A stretch of DNA of 6,554 nt from Ferruginibacter sp. (GTDB lineage: Bacteria > Bacteroidota > Bacteroidia > Chitinophagales > Chitinophagaceae), in NCBI GenBank assembly GCA_030831725.1, contig JAURKN010000008.1, positions 1 to 6,554 of the forward strand. The letters are read 5' to 3'. The position numbers were made by a program, and so were the translations under genes. The notes under the pieces were generated by a model that saw only the letters and a list, made by a program, of their open reading frames with translations, was not told the origin of the DNA and ran no database searches. Shown here one piece after another: positions 1 to 5,635 of this stretch (positions within the stretch are counted from its first letter, which is position 1; every line of letters starts with the position of its first letter).

Positions 1-1990
1 TATTCATAGGTACAGCTGGAACATTTAAAGCACCCATCACCTCAACTGGTGCATCCAAATAAGTGAAACATGCTTTTGAAATTCTTCCTGAAAGCGCTTC
101 GGCGAATGAATTGTTTTGTTGCTCCTCTGTGAGAATCAGGCATTTTCCATGTTTCTTCACCGTTTCAAAAACCAGCTCTTCATCCAATGGATACAAGGTT
201 CTCAAATCGATTATCTCTAAAGTACCAGGCATTTTTTTGGCAACTGCTTTTGCCCAATATACGCCCATGCCATAGGTGATGATACAGCATGACTCCCCAT
301 TTTCGATTTTATCGGAATGGGCTTCTAATACAATATTTCCTTTTCCTAGAGGTATGACATAATCTCTGTCTGGTTCGGTCGTTTTCGCTTCTTCAGTTCC
401 CGGTACTTTGCTCCAATAAAGTCCTTTGTGTTCAAGCATCACAACCGGATTTGGGTCTAGGAATGCCGCTTTCAACAATCCTTTCATATCTGCCGCATTG
501 GAAGGATAAACCACTTTGATTCCTTTTATGGTAAGCAGCGTGCTTTCCACACTTCCACTATGATAAGGTCCCCCGCCTCCGTAGGCACCAATCGGAACCC
601 TGATCAGCGTTTGTATTGGAAACTTACCCATACTCAAGTAACAACTTTTTGAAATTTCAGTCACCAACTGATTGAATCCGGGATAAATATAATCTGCGAA
701 CTGAACTTCAACGATTGGTTTTACTCCGACTGCACTCATACCCACCGTAGAACCGATGATATAAGCTTCCTGAATAGCGGTGTTGAATACCCTATGGTCT
801 CCGAATTGTTCTGCCAGTGTCGCTGCTTCTCTGAACACACCTCCCAATCTTCTTCCTACATCTTGTCCGTATAATATGGCTTCAGGATGGTCTTCCATAA
901 TTTCGCGTATCGCAAAAAGTGCGGCATCTACCATTAATATTTTATCCTTGCCTAAAGGTGTCCTTTCTCCTTTTTCAACAAGAATTGGAGTATCTGCAAA
1001 AACGTGTTTTTCTACATCCCCTGGATCAGGTTCAGCAGCAGCCAATGCGTTTGAAAAAGCGACACTGATCTCATTCATCGCTTTTTCATTTATATTATCG
1101 AGTTCAGATTCCGAAACGCCTTGTTCAATCAGTTTTTTTCTTAACAACGGTCCAGGATCATTTTTTCGGCTTGTTTCCAGTTCTTCTTCCGTTCTGTAAA
1201 ACTCTCTTCTTACTCCACTTGTATGATGTCCGAGCAATGGAACTTTGGCATGCACCAGCCAGGGTTTGCGTGATTGTCGAACTTCATTCACCACCATTTC
1301 CATAGCATTGTATGCGTCCTCAAAATCGCTGCCGTCTATGCTGATTCTGTTGATGCCTTTGAATCCTTCTATGAATTCAAATGCATTCGTTGTTCTTGCT
1401 TCCGAAGAAGTGACGCTGATGCCCCAGTCGTTGTCCTGCACCAGATAAATCACAGGCAATTGATGTAAAGCGGCAAACTGAAAAGCTTCACTTACTTCTC
1501 CCTCAGTCACAGAGGCATCTCCAAGTGAACAGACAACAACAGGCAACTCTTCAGAATTCCATTCGTGTCTTTTTATTTTTTCAAGATATTGCACCCCTTG
1601 TGCGATACCTGTTGTGGGAATGGCTTGCATTCCGGTGGCGCTACTTTGGTGGATAATGGTGGGCTTGCCATCTCCTTTGTGATTGGGATGGTTGTAATAT
1701 TCTCTGCCTCCGGTGAATGGGTCATCTTTTTTGGCAAGCAACTGCAGCATGAGTTTTTCAGGTTTGAATCCCATGCCCAGCATCAGGCTCTCATCTCTGT
1801 AATACGGACTCACAAAATCCTGGGGCTTTAGTTGGAATGCTGTTGCCAGTTGAATGGCCTCGTGTCCTCTTGAAGTGCTGTGCACATACTTGCAATGGGT
1901 TCTGTTGGCTTCGTATGTATCTGCCATGGCTTTGGCCTGACACATCAGTTTATACGCTTCAAGCTGTATGGGTAAAGAAATGGAACTCAT
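1..1990 (-). CDS. Fused alpha/beta 2-oxoacid dehydrogenase E1 (branched-chain type), C-terminus cut by window edge
   Basis: This is the thiamine-diphosphate E1 component of a 2-oxoacid dehydrogenase complex, which decarboxylates a 2-oxoacid and passes the acyl group to lipoyl-E2 in the cytoplasm. From the ATG at 1990 an uninterrupted frame of 663 codons runs off the left edge. Residues 1-320 are E1alpha: YYRDE at 63-67, the ThDP/Mg site starting GDASVTEGE at 157-165 and ending in DND at 186-188, and the active-site loop GHHTSGVR at 254-261. Residues 345-663 are E1beta: YGQDVG at 374-379, the conserved Glu at 408 (NTAIQE), QFADYIYPGF at 430-439, YHSGS at 476-480, and a C-terminal transketolase domain with ITYG (570-573) and LRTLYPLDE (596-604). 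Single-chain alpha-beta fusions are common in Bacteroidota; the family is somewhat under 700 residues, so little is missing. The branched-chain substrate is the usual family assignment; pyruvate is not excluded. It lies 85 bases downstream of accC, just after a terminator hairpin. Confidence 0.93.
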   Translation of the reverse strand, partial: MSSISLPIQLEAYKLMCQAKAMADTYEANRTHCKYVHSTSRGHEAIQLATAFQLKPQDFVSPYYRDESLMLGMGFKPEKLMLQLLAKKDDPFTGGREYYNHPNHKGDGKPTIIHQSSATGMQAIPTTGIAQGVQYLEKIKRHEWNSEELPVVVCSLGDASVTEGEVSEAFQFAALHQLPVIYLVQDNDWGISVTSSEARTTNAFEFIEGFKGINRISIDGSDFEDAYNAMEMVVNEVRQSRKPWLVHAKVPLLGHHTSGVRREFYRTEEELETSRKNDPGPLLRKKLIEQGVSESELDNINEKAMNEISVAFSNALAAAEPDPGDVEKHVFADTPILVEKGERTPLGKDKILMVDAALFAIREIMEDHPEAILYGQDVGRRLGGVFREAATLAEQFGDHRVFNTAIQEAYIIGSTVGMSAVGVKPIVEVQFADYIYPGFNQLVTEISKSCYLSMGKFPIQTLIRVPIGAYGGGGPYHSGSVESTLLTIKGIKVVYPSNAADMKGLLKAAFLDPNPVVMLEHKGLYWSKVPGTEEAKTTEPDRDYVIPLGKGNIVLEAHSDKIENGESCCIITYGMGVYWAKAVAKKMPGTLEIIDLRTLYPLDEELVFETVKKHGKCLILTEEQQNNSFAEALSGRISKACFTYLDAPVEVMGALNVPAVPMN

Positions 1991-2000
1991 TGTTTAAATA

Positions 2001-2025
2001 AAAAAGCCAGTTTTTTGCTGGCTTT
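2001..2025 (-). terminator. Intrinsic terminator after accC, abutting the E1 start
   Basis: An 8-bp perfect stem (AAAGCCAG at 2003-2010 with CTGGCTTT at 2018-2025) encloses a 7-base loop. Read on the minus strand, the stem is followed by a U-rich run (UUUAUUU) over roughly 2003-1994. It sits about 50 bases past the accC stop. The run ends just before the E1 start codon at 1990, so the element may also limit or regulate E1 expression. Confidence 0.75.
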
Positions 2026-2075
2026 GGTTTTTTACTTTTTGCTTTTCAGTTTGTTTTGTTTTTCAAAAAAGGAGA

Positions 2076-3413
2076 TTATTTCATTTTGAAACCTTCCAAA
2101 AACTTGGTGGTGAAATTTCCTTTTCTGAAATCTTCGTTTTGCATCAGTTGGAGATGGAACGGGATGGTTGTTTTGATTCCTTCTATCACATATTCGCTCA
2201 AAGCTCTATGCATTGTATCGATGGCTTCTTCGCGTGTTTGTGCTACGGCGATGAGTTTGGCGATCATGCTGTCGTAATAAGGCGGTATCACATATCCTGC
2301 GTAAACATGGCTGTCAACTCGAACACCATGTCCTCCAGGAGTATGCAGTACAGTTATTTTACCCGGGCTGGGTCTGAAATCGTTATATGGATCTTCTGCG
2401 TTGATTCTGCACTCGATGGCGTGCATCTCCGGATAGTATGATTTTCCGCTTATGCGTTCTCCTGCTGCGATTTTTATTTGCTCTTTGATCAAATCGTAAT
2501 TGATTACTTCTTCGGTAACGCAATGCTCCACCTGGATACGGGTGTTCATTTCCATGAAGTAGAAGTTTCTGTGTTTATCAACCAGAAACTCAATGGTTCC
2601 AACACTTTCGTAATTGATGGCTTTCGCAGCTTTGATGGCAGCTTGTCCCATTCTTTCACGCAACTCGTCGGTCATGAAAGGAGAAGGAGACTCTTCCACC
2701 AGTTTCTGATGTCTGCGCTGGATGGAGCAGTCACGCTCACTTAGGTGACATACTGTTCCGAACTGGTCGCCGGCAATTTGAATTTCGATATGACGAGGTT
2801 CTTCCACGAATTTCTCCATGTAGATGCCGTCGTTCTTGAAAGAAGCTGCGGCTTCCGCTTTTGCCGTTTCAAATGCTTTTTCGATTTCACCTTCAGACCA
2901 AACTACGCGCATTCCTTTTCCTCCTCCTCCGGCTGTCGCTTTCAAGATAACTGGATATCCAACTTCTGCAGCCGCGGCTTTCGCATGATCCACTCCTCGA
3001 AGTAGTCCTTCAACGCCGGGTACTACTGGCACACCCGCTTTGATCATGGTTTCTTTCGCCGTCACTTTATCACCCATGGCATTGATCATTTCGGGTGTTG
3101 GTCCGATGAACTTGATGCCATGATCGGCGCAAATCTTTGAAAACTTGCTGTTTTCCGCCAAAAAACCATAACCGGGATGAATGGCATCAGCGTTGGTTAT
3201 TTCTGCCGCTGCCATGATATGCGGGATGTTCAGATAGCTGTCAGCGCTTGAGGGTTTGCCGATACAAACCGCTTCATCTGCAAAACGAACGTGCAAACTA
3301 TCCTTGTCTGCGGTTGAGTAAACGGCAACGGTTTTGATGCCCATCTCGCGACATGTGCGGATTACCCTTAAAGCGATTTCTCCGCGATTGGCGATGAGTA
3401 TTTTCTTAAACAT
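2076..3413 (-). CDS. accC: Acetyl-CoA carboxylase, biotin carboxylase subunit AccC
   Basis: This ATP-grasp enzyme carboxylates the biotin on AccB using ATP and bicarbonate, the first half-reaction of acetyl-CoA carboxylase in fatty acid synthesis. At 445 residues it is the normal subunit length. The N-terminal domain opens with KKILIANRGEIALRV (3-17). The ATP-grasp domain has Lys116, Lys158, the glycine-rich loop GGGGKG (162-167), His208, the CSIQRRHQK stretch (229-237), Glu275 and Glu288 as metal ligands, and catalytic Arg292 in EMNTRIQVEH (288-297). The C-terminal domain contains ECRINAEDP (334-342). All the family's expected catalytic residues are present. Residue 298 is Cys where E. coli has Pro. 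The gene lies 150 bases downstream of accB on the same strand and most likely shares its transcript. The carboxyltransferase genes accA/accD are not in the window. Confidence 0.97.
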   Translation of the reverse strand: MFKKILIANRGEIALRVIRTCREMGIKTVAVYSTADKDSLHVRFADEAVCIGKPSSADSYLNIPHIMAAAEITNADAIHPGYGFLAENSKFSKICADHGIKFIGPTPEMINAMGDKVTAKETMIKAGVPVVPGVEGLLRGVDHAKAAAAEVGYPVILKATAGGGGKGMRVVWSEGEIEKAFETAKAEAAASFKNDGIYMEKFVEEPRHIEIQIAGDQFGTVCHLSERDCSIQRRHQKLVEESPSPFMTDELRERMGQAAIKAAKAINYESVGTIEFLVDKHRNFYFMEMNTRIQVEHCVTEEVINYDLIKEQIKIAAGERISGKSYYPEMHAIECRINAEDPYNDFRPSPGKITVLHTPGGHGVRVDSHVYAGYVIPPYYDSMIAKLIAVAQTREEAIDTMHRALSEYVIEGIKTTIPFHLQLMQNEDFRKGNFTTKFLEGFKMK

Positions 3414-3563
3414 GTTGATTGTTGATAAAGGATGATTTGAAAACTCAACATCAGGGTTGCTTTTGTTGATGATTCATTTATTAACTGTTATTCAAGCTCG
3501 TTTTCTTGTGAAAAAGCAGCATGTTTACTACTCAGTCAATGTAAAAAAACGTCTAATAACAGT
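3414..3563 (-). other. accB-accC intercistronic spacer with inverted repeats
   Basis: No gene is seen in these 150 bases. A perfect 10-bp inverted repeat pairs AACTGTTATT (3483-3492) with AATAACAGTT (3555-3564); the far arm touches the accB stop codon. A second 7-bp repeat (ATGTTGA at 3412-3418, TCAACAT at 3445-3451) could pair across the first two bases of the accC start codon. Neither is followed by a U-tract, so neither looks like a terminator. I see no perfect TAnnTTTG promoter element, which favours accB-accC co-transcription. Confidence 0.4.
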
Positions 3564-4040
3564 TTAGGAAGGATCAACGAGGAACAAAGGCTGATCATAT
3601 TCCACAGGACTTGCGTCATCTACAAGTACTTTAACGATTCTGCCTTTCACATCGCTTTCAATTTCATTAAATAGCTTCATAGCTTCGATGATGCATACGA
3701 TTTTACCTGGAGTCACATCGTCGCCGACATTGATGAAAGTGGGTTTGCCAGGACCAGCTTGCCTGTAGAATGTTCCGATCATCGGACTTTTTATGGTGAT
3801 GTAGTTGTTGTCAGCAGCTGCTGGAGTTGCCGGAGCCGCAGGACTTGCCGGCGCAGGTGCGGGTGCGGAGGCAGGTGCAGAAGAATATACCGGAGCAGGA
3901 GCCGCGGAGGTTACGATTTGCTGAACAGGATCATTTTTTTGTTTGATCGTGATTTTTTTACCATCTTCTTCAATGGTGATTTCCCCAATGGTCGTCTTGT
4001 TGATTAATTTGACCAATTCCTGGATTTGTTTGATGTCCAT
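3564..4040 (-). CDS. accB: Acetyl-CoA carboxylase biotin carboxyl carrier protein AccB (BCCP)
   Basis: The biotin-carrying subunit of acetyl-CoA carboxylase shuttles carboxybiotin between AccC and the carboxyltransferase. It has 158 residues, typical for BCCP. The N-terminal segment (1-36, DIKQIQELVKLINKTTIGEI...) is the conserved region thought to contact the rest of the complex. Residues 45-76 form an Ala/Pro-rich flexible linker. The biotinyl domain spans about 80-157, with the thumb region around PGKPTF (97-102) that marks genuine acetyl-CoA carboxylase BCCPs, and the biotinylation motif EAMKLFNE with target Lys122. The motif has MKL rather than the MKM of E. coli, a common variation. The chosen ATG gives the conserved N-terminus directly. 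accC follows on the same strand. A terminator separates it from efp upstream, so it probably has its own promoter in 4041-4214. Confidence 0.97.
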   Translation of the reverse strand: MDIKQIQELVKLINKTTIGEITIEEDGKKITIKQKNDPVQQIVTSAAPAPVYSSAPASAPAPAPASPAAPATPAAADNNYITIKSPMIGTFYRQAGPGKPTFINVGDDVTPGKIVCIIEAMKLFNEIESDVKGRIVKVLVDDASPVEYDQPLFLVDPS

Positions 4041-4085
4041 GTTTATGCTTTAAATATGAAGAAATGAAATCAGAAAATTGAGACG

Positions 4086-4093
4086 CTAAGATA
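4086..4093 (-). promoter_or_regulatory. Candidate accB promoter -7 element
   Basis: On the minus strand TATCTTAG differs at one position from the Bacteroidota -7 consensus TAnnTTTG and lies about 45 bases before the accB ATG. It is needed functionally because a terminator follows efp. The -33 region, around TTTTCG roughly 21 bases upstream, is weak. A competing candidate is TACTTTG at 4199-4205, which has one spacer base too few and would give a leader of about 150 bases. Confidence 0.35.
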
Positions 4094-4117
4094 GGAAAAC
4101 AATAAGCAGAGATGACG

Positions 4118-4213
4118 AAAATTCTCTGTTTTTTGATGAAAAATGCTTAAAAAAGGTCAAAAATGTCGGTTTTTTATCAAAAATCGCTCGAAAAACGACA
4201 AAGTAGATAAAAA
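4118..4213. promoter_or_regulatory. Phased A/T-tract array, probable curved DNA upstream of accB
   Basis: Runs of four to six A or T begin at 4118, 4129 (T6), 4139, 4149 (A6), 4159, 4170 (T6), 4179, 4191 and 4209, with a shorter AAA at 4200. Spacings are 9-12 bases, close to one helical turn, and the tracts are separated by mixed or GC-containing spacers. Such phasing is the established signature of intrinsic curvature. The array lies directly upstream of the candidate accB promoter on the minus strand. Its last tract overlaps the U-tract of the efp terminator. No gene is seen in the 222-base efp-accB spacer. Confidence 0.5.
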
Positions 4214-4241
4214 TAAGAAGGACCGAATTTCGGTCCTTCTT
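4205..4241 (-). terminator. Intrinsic terminator after efp
   Basis: An 11-bp perfect stem (AAGAAGGACCG at 4215-4225, CGGTCCTTCTT at 4231-4241) encloses a 5-base AT loop. On the minus strand it is followed by UAUUUUUAU. It begins about 20 bases past the efp stop. This is the strongest terminator in the window and argues that accBC is largely uncoupled from efp transcription. Confidence 0.85.
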
Positions 4242-4262
4242 TGCAATGTGTTTCGTCATTTT

Positions 4263-4829
4263 TTATTCCTTCACTCTTTCTACGTATTCGCCTGTTTTGG
4301 TATTGATGCGAATCAGCTCTCCTTCATTCACAAACAAAGGAACGTTAACCGTTGCTCCTGTTTCTACGGTAGCAGGTTTTAAGGTTCTTGTAGCCGTATC
4401 TCCCTTCATGCCAGGCTCGCTGTAGGTTACCAGCAAAACGATTTTATCAGGAAGTTCAACAGCCATTGGAAGTTCGGTTTCTCCGTTGATAAGCACCGAA
4501 ACTTCTTGTCCGTCTTTGAGAAATCCTGGCGCATCAATCATTGATTCAGCTACGGTGATTTGCTCAAAAGTCTCGTTATCCATGAAACTGTATCCTGTGT
4601 CGTCTTTATACAGGTATTGGTATGGTTTTTTTTCCACACGAACCGGGAATATGGTTTCGCCACTGTTCCAGGTTACTTCAATGGTTCTTGAGTTGTCCAC
4701 TCCTTTTAGTTTGGCCCAAACTTTAGCAGCCGCACGAGCGGTTTTATTTTGACCGAACTCAATAACGGAGTAAAGACTGTTGTCGATTTTCAGGATTAGT
4801 CCTGAACGCATGTCTGCAGTAGTTGCCAT
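4263..4829 (-). CDS. efp: Translation elongation factor P with Arg at the modified loop position
   Basis: EF-P binds the ribosome between the P and E sites and relieves stalling at polyproline stretches. The product has 188 residues, the normal length, with three beta-barrel domains: a KOW-like N-terminal domain (1-65), a middle OB domain (about 66-128, with YLYKDDTGYSFMDNETFEQ) and a C-terminal OB domain with EPGMKGDTAT (138-147), KPATVETGATVNVPLF (151-166) and the signature-like INTKTGEY (175-182). The odd part is the domain I loop. Where most Bacteroidota proteins I recall have KPGKG, this one reads KTARA (29-33), placing Arg32 at the position of the modified Lys (E. coli Lys34), followed by AAKVWAK. 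Pro30 and both loop Gly residues are also lost. The gene has its own promoter and terminator. In related genomes efp often sits beside fabH and accBC; here a divergent gene lies upstream. Confidence 0.96.
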   Translation of the reverse strand: MATTADMRSGLILKIDNSLYSVIEFGQNKTARAAAKVWAKLKGVDNSRTIEVTWNSGETIFPVRVEKKPYQYLYKDDTGYSFMDNETFEQITVAESMIDAPGFLKDGQEVSVLINGETELPMAVELPDKIVLLVTYSEPGMKGDTATRTLKPATVETGATVNVPLFVNEGELIRINTKTGEYVERVKE

Positions 4830-4860
4830 AAAATTGTATTAACAGATTTTCAATTATCCG

Positions 4861-4893
4861 CAAATGTAGTAAAACATGCTATAACCTGAAAAA
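4861..4893 (-). promoter_or_regulatory. efp promoter (Bacteroidota type)
   Basis: On the minus strand TACATTTG (4868-4861) matches the TAnnTTTG consensus perfectly. TTTTTC (4893-4888) lies 19 bases upstream, close to the expected TTG-type -33 element. Transcription would start a few bases beyond 4861, giving a leader of under 30 bases before the ATG at 4829. Confidence 0.65.
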
Positions 4894-4904
4894 TAAATGA
4901 AAGT

Positions 4905-4949
4905 ATGGACCATGAATAATATCATTTCCTAGCATTATTCAAGGTTCAT
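4905..4949. repeat. Long imperfect hairpin in the divergent intergenic region
   Basis: ATGGACCATGAATAAT (4905-4920) pairs with ATTATTCAAGGTTCAT (4934-4949): 14 Watson-Crick pairs, one G-T pair (4908/4946) and one A-A mismatch (4912/4942), with a 13-base loop. It lies between the efp and thioredoxin-like promoters. It is T-rich downstream only in the minus-strand direction, and no minus-strand gene that it would terminate is apparent. It could be an operator, a terminator of an antisense transcript, or a remnant repeat. Confidence 0.55.
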
Positions 4950-4995
4950 CAATGGCGGCATCTTCCTAAAAACGATATAAAACTCAGGAATGAAT

Positions 4996-5003
4996 TAACT
5001 TTG
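4996..5003 (+). promoter_or_regulatory. Promoter -7 element of the thioredoxin-like gene
   Basis: TAACTTTG fits the Bacteroidota TAnnTTTG consensus perfectly, 21 bases before the ATG. The very short leader is A-rich (AAAAGAAAATAAAT), as usual for initiation in this phylum. No clear -33 TTG is visible at 19-21 bases upstream. Confidence 0.55.
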
Positions 5004-5024
5004 CCATCATAAAAGAAAATAAAT

Positions 5025-5540
5025 ATGAAGTCGATTTTTTCAATGATGGTGTGCCTGTTTTTGGCGTTCTCATCCTTCGCCCAAAAGAAAAAAGGAAAAA
5101 AGCCGGCACCGAAACCTCCCGTTGTGGAAAGCAAAACAGCCATATTGCCCAAATTCACACTGTATTCTATTCCGGATTCAACCGTGTTTACGGAAAAAGA
5201 CCTCAAAAACGATATGAAAACCATTTTCATCTATTATGGTCCCGATTGTGGTCATTGTATGGTTTTTGCCAAAAAATTGATGGATAGCATTTCTTTGTTT
5301 GAGAACACCCAAATTGTAATGATGTCGTCTTTTGAATTCTCCAAAATCAAGCGTTTTTATGACGATTACAAAATGAGCCAGTGTTCATTTTTAACGATGG
5401 GCTACGACCCAAAATATTTTTTTGTGAGCCATTTCGACATCAGGATGTTCCCATCAGCTTATGTTTACAGCAGCAAGGGTAAATTCTTGAAAAGTTTTTC
5501 CAGCGAGATTCCCATAAAGGAATTGATTGATGCAAAATAA
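5025..5540 (+). CDS. Secreted thioredoxin-fold protein with CGHC active site
   Basis: The 171-residue product starts with a signal peptide (1-20, MKSIFSMMVCLFLAFSSFAQ), with cleavage expected near the FAQ end typical of Bacteroidota exported proteins. A very basic, proline-containing linker follows (KKKGKKPAPKPP, 21-32). The thioredoxin-like domain fills about 40-168. It has a hydrophobic strand leading into YYGPDCGHCMVF (70-81) with the redox CXXC at Cys75-Cys78, and a probable cis-proline at Pro143 (MFPSAYVY) followed by strand and helix. CGHC is the disulfide-isomerase type of active site. A role in periplasmic thiol-disulfide exchange, as a TlpA/DsbE-like or TSA-related protein, is inferred; the true partner is unknown. 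A third mature-region cysteine, Cys120, lies outside the motif. Cys10 in the signal peptide has no lipobox context, so I do not call a lipoprotein. No terminator is evident after it, and mdh follows 95 bases later with its own promoter element. Confidence 0.85.
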   Translation: MKSIFSMMVCLFLAFSSFAQKKKGKKPAPKPPVVESKTAILPKFTLYSIPDSTVFTEKDLKNDMKTIFIYYGPDCGHCMVFAKKLMDSISLFENTQIVMMSSFEFSKIKRFYDDYKMSQCSFLTMGYDPKYFFVSHFDIRMFPSAYVYSSKGKFLKSFSSEIPIKELIDAK

Positions 5541-5588
5541 AATTCAAATTTTTCTGTAAAATCCTATCCCCTGAGACAAGCTTAGACA

Positions 5589-5596
5589 TACCTTTG
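5589..5596 (+). promoter_or_regulatory. mdh promoter -7 element
   Basis: TACCTTTG matches TAnnTTTG perfectly and lies 39 bases before the mdh ATG, giving a leader of roughly 30-35 bases. No convincing -33 TTG is seen at the expected distance. Confidence 0.55.
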
Positions 5597-5635
5597 CGGC
5601 GATAAAAATCACTTCATCCACTCAAACCTAATAAC

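Noticed and set aside
63..1831. Several plus-strand open frames of 64-139 residues.
   Set aside because: All are antisense to the fused E1 gene, whose conserved motifs account for the whole stretch.
1990..2075. A possible thiamine-diphosphate riboswitch ahead of the ThDP-dependent E1.
   Set aside because: The 85-base spacer is too short and A/T-simple and lacks the conserved THI-box sequences; only the terminator hairpin is present.
2056..3005. Plus-strand frames of 73-100 residues opposite accC.
   Set aside because: They are shadows of a complete, highly conserved gene; the translations show no family features.
4143..4382. 79-residue plus-strand frame across the accB upstream region and the efp 3' end.
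   Set aside because: It crosses the phased A-tracts, the efp terminator and the efp coding end in the opposite direction; its Lys- and Phe-rich translation reflects those AT tracts.
4949..5230. 93-residue minus-strand open frame antisense to the thioredoxin-like gene, its stop codon at the base of the 4905-4949 hairpin.
   Set aside because: It overlaps the signal peptide and active-site coding region of a convincing gene. Its translation is low-complexity and Phe-rich, with no recognisable domain, and I see no promoter. The hairpin position is probably coincidence, though an antisense RNA is not excluded.
5539..5552. AT-only palindrome (AAAATT-CA-AATTTT) just after the thioredoxin-like stop.
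   Set aside because: The loop is only two bases and the stem has no G-C pair, so it is not a credible terminator.
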